Shown here: piece by piece, positions 1 through 7,845 of the stretch
Layout of the letters: every line of letters begins with the position of its first letter
Numbering within the stretch: position 1 is the stretch's first letter
DNA from: Sphingomonas endophytica
GTDB lineage: Bacteria; Pseudomonadota; Alphaproteobacteria; Sphingomonadales; Sphingomonadaceae
Assembly: GCF_001476895.1 (NCBI RefSeq)
Contig: NZ_LDTB01000022.1
Location: 1 to 56,033 of the forward strand
Length of the DNA stretch: 56,033 bases
Direction of reading: 5' to 3'
Translations under genes and position numbers: made by a program
Notes under the pieces: generated by a model
What the model was told of the DNA's origin: nothing
The model's database searches: none
The model's input: only the letters and a program-made list of their open reading frames with translations

Positions 1-796
1 GCTGCCGTGCGACCGCGCGGTCGCGGTGCCGAGCGCCAGCCCGGATGCCCCCACGGAACCGTTCACGCGCGCGACCGCGATGCCGGCGGGCTGGCGCTGG
101 CGTATTCCGCTGCGCCATCGCGTCGGCAACGGTTACGTCCATGCCAGCGCCTTCTGCGACGAGGCCGCGGCGACGGACGCCCTGCTCGCCGGACTGGACG
201 GCACGGCGTTGGCGGAGCCACGCGTCCTGCGCTTTCGCGCCGGCCGGCGGCGACGCAGCTTCGTCGGCAATGTCGTCGCGATCGGGCTGGCGTCCGGATT
301 CCTCGAACCACTGGAATCCACCAGCATCTATCTGGTGCAGGCCGCGATTACCGCATTGGTCGAGCATTTTCCCGACGCCCGCGTCGCCGATGCCGATCGC
401 GACGGGTTCAATGCGGCGATCGACGCGGAATATGACCGCATCCGCGACTTCCTGATCCTGCACTACCATGCCACGACGCGGGATGACTCGCCGTTCTGGG
501 ATCATGTCCGTACCATGACCGTGCCCGACAGCCTGGCCGAAAAGATGGCCTTGTGGCGAGCGTCCGCGCAGGTCGCGCACTATCGTCACGGCCTGTTCCT
601 GGAGCCGAGCTGGATCGCGGTCTATCTGGGTCAAGGGATCGTGCCGGGGGGCTGGGATCCGCGCGCCGACCTGCCGGATGGGGCTGGTCTGGATCGTGCC
701 TTGTCAGGCCTGTCGCGCGCGATCGCCGAGCGGGTCGCGCGGATGCCGCATCATGACGCGGCGCTGGCCGCGATCGCCGCGACGGCGCGGGCATGA
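1..796 (+). CDS. Flavin-dependent tryptophan halogenase family protein (5' end cut by window)
   Basis: Only the C-terminal 264 or so codons are present; the reading frame is open at base 2 and ends at TGA 794-796, so the FAD-binding N-terminus and the catalytic lysine lie outside the window. Visible family hallmarks are LPCDRAVAVP, the halogenase signature WRWRIP, and FLEPLESTSI with the Glu-Ser-Thr that corresponds to PrnA E346-S347-T348 (catalytic glutamate and chloride site). It ends with the RDFLILHYHATTRDDSPFW block shared with the gene at 2091. The stop overlaps the next start (ATGA), so the three genes to 3596 form one translationally coupled operon. The halide acceptor cannot be told from sequence; the relatives act on indoles or tryptophan. 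Confidence 0.9.
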   Translation, partial: LPCDRAVAVPSASPDAPTEPFTRATAMPAGWRWRIPLRHRVGNGYVHASAFCDEAAATDALLAGLDGTALAEPRVLRFRAGRRRRSFVGNVVAIGLASGFLEPLESTSIYLVQAAITALVEHFPDARVADADRDGFNAAIDAEYDRIRDFLILHYHATTRDDSPFWDHVRTMTVPDSLAEKMALWRASAQVAHYRHGLFLEPSWIAVYLGQGIVPGGWDPRADLPDGAGLDRALSGLSRAIAERVARMPHHDAALAAIAATARA

Positions 797-2094
797 ACAA
801 CCGCGCGCTGCCGGCGCACATCGCGATCGTCGGCGGCGGGCCGGTCGCGCTCGCAGCCGCCACCGCCTTCGCCCAGGCGCTGCGCGGCGTGGCGGTGACG
901 CTGGTCCCCACCCCCGTCCCGGAAGCGGCACTGGCGGACCGCTGGCCGCTGGCGCTTCCCTCCGCGCACGCGATGCTGGCACGACTGGGCTGTCCACCGG
1001 ATCTGCTGCTGGCGCGCGGAGTTGCCGTGCCCCGCGCCGCGTCGCGCTTCCTCGACTGGAGCATCGACGGCGCGCCGTGGCTGGTCGCGGACGAGCCGGT
1101 TCCCGGCGCGGGCACCGCTGCGCTCCATCAACTCTGGTTGCGCGCCGGAACGCCCATCCCCTTCCACGCGCTGCACCCGGCGAGCGTCGCGGCGGAAGCC
1201 GGCGGCGTGGCGGCGGGTGCGGAGGTGGCGCTGCATCTGGAGGCGGCACGATTATCGCGGGCGCTGGCCTCGCTGGCGCGGCAAGGCGGCGTGGTGGTCG
1301 CGGCCGCACCGCTCCTGGATGTGCTGCGCGCCGATGGCGAGGTTGCGGCGGTGAAGCTTGCGGACGGTGGCCGCGTCACGGCCGATCTGTTCGTCGATGC
1401 CACCGGTCCGGCGCGGCTGCTGGCGACCGCTGCAGGGTTCGAGGAGTGGCGCGACAGCGTGCCGTGCGACCGGGTCACGATCGAGACGATCGCCTGTACG
1501 GGGGCGCTGCTCGACAGCTATCGCGCAACCGACACCGGCTGGGTCGCGGACTGGCCCGGAGCGCGGGTGACGGCCGGTCCGGACGGCGGCGTCGCGATCA
1601 CGCCCGGCCGGCTTGCCGAGGCGATACGCGGCAACGTGCTGGCGCTGGGCGAGGCGGCGGTTCAGCCTGGGCCGTTGGGACGCGCCGGCTTCACGCTGGC
1701 GCTGGCGCAGATCGCGCTGGCGCTGGAGCTGTTGCCGACCGGCCACGACACACCGTTGCTGGCCGGCGAATACAACCGGCGTGCCGGTCAGCGTGCCGAC
1801 CGGATGCGCGACTTTCTGGCGGCGCATTATCATGGCGGCGGCCGACGCGGGCCGGGAGCGGTCCCGCCGTCGCTGGTCCCGATCCTCGAACAGTTTCGCC
1901 GTCGTGGCAGCGTGCCCGCCGCCGATGAGGATTGCGTCGAGCGCGACGCGTGGATCGCGGTCCTGCTGGGACAGGGGCTCCGTCCCGAACGGGCCGATCC
2001 GATCGCGCTCGGTATCCCGCCGGACGTGGCGCGACGCGACATCCTCGACCGCGCGACGCGGCTCCGCACCGCTTATGGAAAGCCCCGCTCATGA
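793..2094 (+). CDS. Degenerate tryptophan-halogenase paralogue (probably not a halogenase)
   Basis: 433 residues. It is homologous along its length to its neighbours: N-terminal dinucleotide-binding loop VGGGP (residues 13-17) in place of GGGTAGW, ADLFVDATGPARLL matching GDLFIDCSGF, SVPCDRV matching WLPCDR, then RMRDFLAAHYH and DAWIAVLLGQGL matching the family C-terminus. The residues needed for halogenation are gone. The GVGEATIP stretch and the catalytic-lysine segment (SFKLGIEF) are absent, WxWxIP is replaced by GWVADWPG, and PLEST reads PLGRA (G296-R297-A298 in place of E-S-T). The frame is intact and overlaps both neighbours by ATGA, so it is maintained rather than decaying. It could be a flavoprotein partner, reductase-like protein or substrate-binding subunit; no function can be assigned. 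Confidence 0.8.
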   Translation: MNNRALPAHIAIVGGGPVALAAATAFAQALRGVAVTLVPTPVPEAALADRWPLALPSAHAMLARLGCPPDLLLARGVAVPRAASRFLDWSIDGAPWLVADEPVPGAGTAALHQLWLRAGTPIPFHALHPASVAAEAGGVAAGAEVALHLEAARLSRALASLARQGGVVVAAAPLLDVLRADGEVAAVKLADGGRVTADLFVDATGPARLLATAAGFEEWRDSVPCDRVTIETIACTGALLDSYRATDTGWVADWPGARVTAGPDGGVAITPGRLAEAIRGNVLALGEAAVQPGPLGRAGFTLALAQIALALELLPTGHDTPLLAGEYNRRAGQRADRMRDFLAAHYHGGGRRGPGAVPPSLVPILEQFRRRGSVPAADEDCVERDAWIAVLLGQGLRPERADPIALGIPPDVARRDILDRATRLRTAYGKPRS

Positions 2095-3596
2095 CCGCCG
2101 CGCCGATCGAACATGTCGTCATCATCGGCGGCGGCACCGCCGGCTGGATGATGGCGGCGGCAGCGGGTCGCTATCTGGACGACGGGCGGCGGCGGATCAC
2201 GCTGGTGGAATCGGAGGCGATCGGCACGGTCGGCGTCGGCGAGGCGACGATACCGTCGATCCGCAACTTCAACGCGCTGATCGGCGTCGACGAAGCGGAA
2301 TTCCTTCGCGCGACACGCGGCAGCTTTAAATTGGGGATCGAATTCGTCGACTGGGAGCGGCGCGGCACGCGCTACGTCCATCCGTTCGGCCATTACGGGC
2401 GCGACATTCAGGGACTGAACTTCCACCAATTGTGGCTGAAGCTGCGCGGGCGTGACGGGATCGGCGCGATCGGCGACTATTCGCCCGCGACGGTGGCGAT
2501 GGCGAACGGCGCGTTCGGCTGGCCGCAACCCGACCCGCGCTCTCCCCTCTCGGGTCTGGCCTATGCCTACCACTTCGACGCCGGATCGTACGCCGCCTTT
2601 CTGCGCGAGCGTGCGGAGGCGGACGGCGTGGCCCGCGTCGAGGGACGGATCGTGGCGGTGGAGCGCGCCGAGGACGGCGACGTGGCGGCGGTGCGGCTGG
2701 AAGACGGCCGGCGGGTCGCGGGCGATCTGTTCATCGACTGTTCCGGATTCCGCAGCATGCTGCTCGGCGAGACGCTGGGCGGGGCATTCGAGGACTGGTC
2801 GCACTGGCTGCCGTGCGACCGCGCGATCGCGGTGCCGACCGGGCGGACCGAGCCGCTGCTCCCCTACACCCGCGCGACCGCCCATGCGGCGGGGTGGCAG
2901 TGGCGCATCCCGCTGCAACATCGCACCGGCAACGGCATGGTCTACGCCAGCCGCTTCATGGACGACGACGCGGCCGAGCGACTGCTGCTATCCAGCCTCG
3001 ACGCGGCGCCGACCGCGGCGCCGCGCCGTCTGTCGTTCACGGCCGGTTTCCGCCCACGGCCCTGGGAACGCAACGTCGTGGCGCTGGGGCTGGCGGGCGG
3101 GTTTCTCGAACCGCTGGAATCGACCAGCATCCACCTGATCCAGCAGGGCATTTCCAAGCTGTTCGCGCTGTTTCCCGACACCGCCCTTTCGGCGGTCGAG
3201 CGCGACGAATACAATCGGCAGATGGGCGACAATTACCGCTCGATCCGCGATTTCATCATCCTGCACTATCACGCCACGACGCGCGACGACTCACCGTTCT
3301 GGGATCACGTGCGGACGATGGCGGTGCCGGACACATTGCAGCGGAAGATCGCGCTGTTCCGGCAAAAGGGCCGGTTCTTCCGCTATGACGACGAACTGTT
3401 CGCGACGCCCAGCTGGGTGGCGGTGATGCTGGGTCAGGGTATCGTTCCCGAGGGGTACGATCCGATCGTCGATGCGCTGGACGAGGAGCGGACCGCCGCC
3501 GCGCTGCGTCAGATGCGACAGGCGACCGCGGCGGCCGTTGCCGGCCTTTCCCCGCATCATGCGGTACTGGAACGGCTGGTCGGCGACCACGGCTGA
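2091..3596 (+). CDS. Flavin-dependent tryptophan halogenase family protein
   Basis: 501 residues, close to the usual 500-540. It uses reduced FAD, O2 and halide to halogenate an electron-rich aromatic, probably an indole. The sequence shows the FAD-binding GGGTAGW at residues 13-19, GVGEATIPS at 48-56, the catalytic lysine K80 in GSFKLGIEFVDW (PrnA K79), WQWRIP at 269-274 and FLEPLEST with E343-S344-T345. All catalytic positions are kept. The ATG at 2091 overlaps the previous TGA. It resembles the Brevundimonas/Xanthomonas halogenases found beside TonB receptors more than PrnA-type antibiotic halogenases (family knowledge; not searched). No flavin reductase gene is seen in the window to serve it. 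Confidence 0.92.
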   Translation: MTAAPIEHVVIIGGGTAGWMMAAAAGRYLDDGRRRITLVESEAIGTVGVGEATIPSIRNFNALIGVDEAEFLRATRGSFKLGIEFVDWERRGTRYVHPFGHYGRDIQGLNFHQLWLKLRGRDGIGAIGDYSPATVAMANGAFGWPQPDPRSPLSGLAYAYHFDAGSYAAFLRERAEADGVARVEGRIVAVERAEDGDVAAVRLEDGRRVAGDLFIDCSGFRSMLLGETLGGAFEDWSHWLPCDRAIAVPTGRTEPLLPYTRATAHAAGWQWRIPLQHRTGNGMVYASRFMDDDAAERLLLSSLDAAPTAAPRRLSFTAGFRPRPWERNVVALGLAGGFLEPLESTSIHLIQQGISKLFALFPDTALSAVERDEYNRQMGDNYRSIRDFIILHYHATTRDDSPFWDHVRTMAVPDTLQRKIALFRQKGRFFRYDDELFATPSWVAVMLGQGIVPEGYDPIVDALDEERTAAALRQMRQATAAAVAGLSPHHAVLERLVGDHG

Positions 3597-3618
3597 GCCC
3601 GGTCGCCGGCGCGCGCGA

Positions 3619-5058
3619 TCAGAACTCAGACCAGTCCTCGTCGACGACCGCCAGCGCCGCGCCGCTGGTTCCGGTCACCGGGCGGCGCGACGATCGGGCG
3701 ATCGCACGCCCGGCCTGCACCGCCCGTGCCTGAAGTTCGTGGACCGGCGACCCCGTGGCCGGCACGGGCGCGGGACGCGAATTGGGATCGAGCCGGAAGC
3801 GCGCGACTTCGGTCCTCAGCCGGTCGGCCTCCTCCGCCAGACTGCGCGCGGCAGCGTTCGCCTCCTCGACCATCGCGGCATTCTGCTGCGTCACGCCGTC
3901 CATCTCCGACACGGCGGTGTTGACCTGTTGCAGCCCGGTCGCCTGCTGCTCGGCGGATTCGGCGATCGTCGACACCAGCGCGCTGATCTCGCCGATGCGC
4001 GCGATGATCCGCTGCAGCGCCTTGCCGGTCTCGCTGACCAGCGCCACGCCCGCATCGACCTGCTCCGTGGATGCCAGGATCTTGGTCTTGACGTCCTTGG
4101 CGGCGTCGGCGGACCGCTGCGCCAGCGCCCGTACCTCCGACGCCACGACGGCGAAGCCCTTGCCCGCGTCGCCGGCGCGCGCCGCCTCGACACCGGCGTT
4201 GAGCGCCAGCAGATTGGTCTGGAAAGCGATGCCGTCGATGACGCTGATGATCTCGCTGATCTCGGTCGAGGATCGCTCGATCCCGCCCATCGCGTCCACC
4301 GCGCGCCGCACGACGTCGCCGGAATTCTGCGCTTCCTCCCGCGCCTCCTTGACCGCCGCATTGGCGCGACGCGCTCCGGACGCGGTTTCGCGGACGGTCG
4401 AGGTGATCTCGTCCATCGCGGCGGCGGTTTCCTCCAGGCTGGCCGCCTGCTGCTCGGTACGCTGCGACAGGTCGTCGGAGGCCTGCCGGATATCGGCGGC
4501 ACCGCTGTTGATGCCGTTGGTCGCGTCGCTGACCGCGCCGATCGTGCCCGACACCGCATCCATGGCCCGATTGAAGTTCCGCCGGAGCCCCTCGTAATCA
4601 GCGGAGAAGGCGCGGTCGATGCGATAGGTCAGATCGTTGTCGGCCAGCCGGCCCAACCCGGCGCCCAGCGCCTCGACCACCTCCCGCTGCGCCGTCTCAG
4701 AGGCGGTCAGCGACTCGCCGTTCCGACGGAACACGTCCATCGCCTTGGTCATGCGCCCGACGCAATCGCGCGAATCGGTATAGCGGATCGGCGTAACGTA
4801 ATCGCCGTTCGCCAGCCCCTCCATCCGGACGACCGTGCTCACATAGGGATCGCAAACCAGCGTCCGCGAGACGATCGCGACCAACCCCACCAGCACGACG
4901 ACCGCGACCGCACCGCCGATCGAAAGCGCAGCGGGCAGATATCCACCGACCGCCGCCAGGACCAACCCCAGCGAAACCATCGACAAGGCGGTATAGCCAA
5001 TACCGAGGACCATGAACTTGGTCCTGATCGGCGCCATGTCGCGGAACCACTTGATCAT
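3619..5058 (-). CDS. Methyl-accepting chemotaxis protein without periplasmic sensor domain
   Basis: 479 residues. Two hydrophobic segments (about 17-37 and 43-64) are separated by only a few residues, so there is no periplasmic ligand-binding domain. A HAMP-like region follows (about 65-190, with two HAMP-like stretches), then a signalling helical hairpin whose tip carries FQTNLLALNAGVEAARAG near residue 280, the CheA/CheW contact site. Glutamine/glutamate pairs such as QRTEQQAASLEETAAAMDE are likely methylation sites. The chain ends in DEDWSEF, like the C-terminal pentapeptide that tethers CheR/CheB. No other che gene is nearby. It probably senses cytoplasmic, membrane or energy state. Confidence 0.93.
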   Translation of the reverse strand: MIKWFRDMAPIRTKFMVLGIGYTALSMVSLGLVLAAVGGYLPAALSIGGAVAVVVLVGLVAIVSRTLVCDPYVSTVVRMEGLANGDYVTPIRYTDSRDCVGRMTKAMDVFRRNGESLTASETAQREVVEALGAGLGRLADNDLTYRIDRAFSADYEGLRRNFNRAMDAVSGTIGAVSDATNGINSGAADIRQASDDLSQRTEQQAASLEETAAAMDEITSTVRETASGARRANAAVKEAREEAQNSGDVVRRAVDAMGGIERSSTEISEIISVIDGIAFQTNLLALNAGVEAARAGDAGKGFAVVASEVRALAQRSADAAKDVKTKILASTEQVDAGVALVSETGKALQRIIARIGEISALVSTIAESAEQQATGLQQVNTAVSEMDGVTQQNAAMVEEANAAARSLAEEADRLRTEVARFRLDPNSRPAPVPATGSPVHELQARAVQAGRAIARSSRRPVTGTSGAALAVVDEDWSEF

Positions 5059-5180
5059 TGCTGCCCCTCCTGGCCGAACAATGCGCGGCGAACTGGATTT
5101 TGATCGAGCGGCTATGACAGCAAGTCGTGAATCCGGCGTAAATGACGATAAGCGTTACGCTAACTTGGGTTAAAAAGCGC

Positions 5181-6521
5181 CTATGCGGTGGCGCCGATCG
5201 CGGCCGCCGCCAGCCCACGTACATTCACCCGCGCACGCAATCGCGCGGCCAGCAGCGCGGTGCCGCTGATCTTGCGCTGGACGAAGAGGGTTTCGACATG
5301 GGGCACGTGCCAGCTGGAGCGATCGGCGATCATCGCTTTCGCCTCCTCCCGCACCACGGGTACAAACGCTCGGTCGCCGAAATCGAACGAGCCGGGGCGG
5401 TTCAGTGCCGCGTCGATCGCGGCGATGATCCGGTCGATCGCGGGGCCATGGGCCGCTACCGCCGCCTGACCCAGAAACCCCGTCTCCACCGCCACGTCGC
5501 GGATCCGGTCGCGATCCCGCGCCAGCCCGGCCTCGATCAACCGGCGATAGGATCCAATCGTGTCGGCGGGCACGGCGCGCGCGGCGCCGAAATCGAGCAG
5601 CACCAGCGCGCCACTGTCGGTCTGCCACCGGTAATTGGCGAAGTTCGGATCGGTCTGCATCACCCCGAACTCGAACAATTCGCGCAGGACCAGCGTCACC
5701 AACGCGGTCATGGCGGCATCGCGAACATCCTGCGGGGCATCGGCCAGCGTCTCGATGGCGCGGCCCTCGACGAAGGTCATGGCCAGCACCTTGCGGGTGG
5801 TCAGCGACTCTTCCAGCATCGGCACGACGTACCGCGGATCACCCGCCAGTCGCTGACCGTAGCGGCGCATCTGTTCGCCCTCGCGGACATAATCCGCTTC
5901 CTCCACCAACTGCCGCTTGGCCTCCTCCAGCAAGGGGCGCAGGTCGAGTGTGGCGGGCAGCAATCCCGACACGCGCAGCAGCGTGGCGACATTGTCGACA
6001 TCCGATCCGATGCTGTCGGCGACGCCCGGATATTGCACCTTGATCGCCAGCGTTCGCCCGTCCGGCAAGGTCGCGCGATGCACCTGCCCGATCGACGCGG
6101 CGGCGATCGGCGCGGCCTCGAAATGACGGAAGCGACGTCGCCAGTCCTTGCCCCACTCCTCGCGCAGCACCCGGTCGAGCTGTTGTGGCGGCATCCGGTA
6201 TGCCTGGTTGCGCAGACGCGCGAGGATCGTCTGCAACTCCGGCGGCAACACGTCGCCGGCATCCATGGAAATCATCTGCCCGAGCTTCATCGCCGCACCG
6301 CGCAGATGCGACAGCCGGTCGGCGACGCGCGCGGCGTTGCCGGGGGTCAGCACCAGATCGCCGACCCGCGGACGCTCGCCCGCCGCCAGCCGCCGTGCGC
6401 CCTCCGCCAGCATCCCGCCCGCCACGCCGCCGGCCAGCCGCCCGAAACTGCCGAGCCGCGCGATCCGCCCGCTGGGTACCGCGCGGTGCCGGGCGTTCGC
6501 CCCATCGTCATCCTGTCGCAT
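5181..6521 (-). CDS. ABC1/AarF (UbiB-like) atypical kinase family protein
   Basis: 446 residues. It has the UbiB/ADCK hallmarks: the KLGQ motif (KxGQ) before residue 85, the alanine-rich nucleotide loop AAASIGQVHRA, the VAIK-type lysine in LAIKVQYPG, and the catalytic/metal motifs QTDPNFANY and LLDFGAAR. The family is an atypical ATPase linked to ubiquinone biosynthesis and lipid homeostasis. No C-terminal membrane anchor is obvious, unlike Escherichia coli UbiB, and the QTDPNFANY form is typical of the shorter AarF proteins. It lies 35 bases downstream of the leucine-degradation operon on the same strand and may be read through from it. Confidence 0.88.
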   Translation of the reverse strand: MRQDDDGANARHRAVPSGRIARLGSFGRLAGGVAGGMLAEGARRLAAGERPRVGDLVLTPGNAARVADRLSHLRGAAMKLGQMISMDAGDVLPPELQTILARLRNQAYRMPPQQLDRVLREEWGKDWRRRFRHFEAAPIAAASIGQVHRATLPDGRTLAIKVQYPGVADSIGSDVDNVATLLRVSGLLPATLDLRPLLEEAKRQLVEEADYVREGEQMRRYGQRLAGDPRYVVPMLEESLTTRKVLAMTFVEGRAIETLADAPQDVRDAAMTALVTLVLRELFEFGVMQTDPNFANYRWQTDSGALVLLDFGAARAVPADTIGSYRRLIEAGLARDRDRIRDVAVETGFLGQAAVAAHGPAIDRIIAAIDAALNRPGSFDFGDRAFVPVVREEAKAMIADRSSWHVPHVETLFVQRKISGTALLAARLRARVNVRGLAAAAIGATA

Positions 6522-6556
6522 ACCGCCTCAGCGCGGCAACGCCCCGGCGGTTCCGG

Positions 6557-7396
6557 TCAGACCCGTGACAGCAACCGCCGCGCCTGCGCCAGATGCGGCG
6601 CGTCGATCATCCGCCCGTTGAGCTGCAACGCCCCCGCGCCCGGCGCCGCAGCGAAAGCGGCGACGATCCGCCGCGCGTCGGCGACCTGCGCCTCGGTGGG
6701 GGTGAAGGCGGCATTGATGACCGGCACCTGCGCGGGATGGATCGCCATCATCGCGGTGAAGCCATCGCGCGCGGCGCGGCGGGCATAGCCGTCCAGCCCC
6801 GCCATGTCGCGGAACGCCGGATAGACCGTCTCGATCGCCGCCACGCCGGCGGCATGCGCGGCGAACAGCGTCAGCGAGCGCGCCAGTTCATAGGGCGGCG
6901 TATAGCGCCCGTCGTCCTCGCGACTGGTGGCGGCACCGATCGCGGCGGGCAAGTCCTCCGCACCCCAGGTCAGCCCCGCCAGCGGCACGCCGCAGCCGGC
7001 ATAGCTGCCGAGCTGGAAGATCGCGGCGGGCGTCTCGGTCGCGATCGGCAGGATCGGCGCGGCGATCCCTGACGCCGCCAGCCGCGCCGCCAGTGCCCGC
7101 ACGCTCGCCGCGCCCTCCGCCTTGGGAAGGACGACCGCGTCCGGCGACAGGCCGTGCAGCGCCGCCAGATCCGCCTCGCAGAAGGCGGTGTCGAGCGGAT
7201 TGACGCGCACGAACATCGCCACGTCGCCGCGCTCCCCCCGCAGCCGCGCCGCGACCGCAGCGCGCGCCACCGGCTTGGCATCGGCGGCAACCGCATCCTC
7301 CAGGTCGAGGATCAGCGCGTCGGCCCCGCTCGCTGCCGCCTTGTCGAACCGCTCCGGCCGGTCGCCCGGCACGAACAACAGCGAGCGCAGCCTCAT
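6557..7396 (-). CDS. CitE-like HpcH/HpaI-family (R)-beta-hydroxyacyl-CoA lyase
   Basis: 279 residues. The start is the ATG at 7396, which overlaps the stop of the MaoC gene (ATGA); a longer upstream frame is not needed. [20 protein letters not shown], the metal-binding LDLEDAV, VRVNP and LPKAEG are standard for CitE/citramalyl-CoA-type TIM-barrel lyases. The operon position, last after IVD, MCC and MaoC, suggests it splits 3-hydroxy-3-methylglutaryl-CoA to acetyl-CoA and acetoacetate. From memory, mycobacterial Rv2498c, a CitE-like protein in the equivalent locus, is an (R)-specific enzyme of this kind. Citramalyl-CoA lyase is the main alternative. Confidence 0.85.
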   Translation of the reverse strand: MRLRSLLFVPGDRPERFDKAAASGADALILDLEDAVAADAKPVARAAVAARLRGERGDVAMFVRVNPLDTAFCEADLAALHGLSPDAVVLPKAEGAASVRALAARLAASGIAAPILPIATETPAAIFQLGSYAGCGVPLAGLTWGAEDLPAAIGAATSREDDGRYTPPYELARSLTLFAAHAAGVAAIETVYPAFRDMAGLDGYARRAARDGFTAMMAIHPAQVPVINAAFTPTEAQVADARRIVAAFAAAPGAGALQLNGRMIDAPHLAQARRLLSRV

Positions 7397-7845
7397 GCCG
7401 CCACCTTGCGGATCAGCGCGGTGCGCAGGCACTGGCACACTGTTTCATCGCGCTGGTTGAGCAGCCGATGCGCGAAGGTGACGATCCCCGCGTCCGGTCG
7501 CGATCGGCTCTCCTTCAGCTCATGCACCTCGGTTTCGGCGCGCAGCGTGTCGCCGATGAACACCGGTCTGGGCATGACCAGTCTGTCATAGCCGAGGTTG
7601 GCGACCAGCGTGCCGAGCGTCGTGTCCCCGACCGACAGTCCCACCATCAGCGCGAAGGTGAACGTGCCGTTGACCAGGATCTGCCCGAACTCGCTGGCGC
7701 GCGCCGCCTCCGCATCGAGGTGCAGCGGCTGCGGGTTATGGGTCATGGTCGAGAACAGCAGATTGTCGGTCTCGGTCACGGTGCGGCGAATTTCGTGGAC
7801 GATCCGGTCGCCGACCTGCCATTGATCGAAGCAACGCCCCGCCAT
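7393..7845 (-). CDS. MaoC-family hot-dog dehydratase (enoyl-CoA hydratase type)
   Basis: 150 residues, a single hot-dog domain. The start is the ATG at 7845, which shares a base with the stop of the upstream carboxylase gene; longer frames into that gene are spurious. The N-terminus [11 protein letters not shown], the [12 protein letters not shown] segment (catalytic Asp/His region of MaoC proteins) and the internal [16 protein letters not shown] are typical of mesaconyl/itaconyl-type hydratases. In this operon it most plausibly hydrates 3-methylglutaconyl-CoA to (R)-HMG-CoA for the adjacent CitE-like lyase, replacing the crotonase LiuC. The substrate is inferred from context. Confidence 0.85.
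   Translation of the reverse strand: MAGRCFDQWQVGDRIVHEIRRTVTETDNLLFSTMTHNPQPLHLDAEAARASEFGQILVNGTFTFALMVGLSVGDTTLGTLVANLGYDRLVMPRPVFIGDTLRAETEVHELKESRSRPDAGIVTFAHRLLNQRDETVCQCLRTALIRKVAA

Noticed and set aside
3472..5103. 543-codon open frame antisense to the chemoreceptor
   Set aside because: Shadow of the coiled-coil coding sequence; low complexity and no family features.
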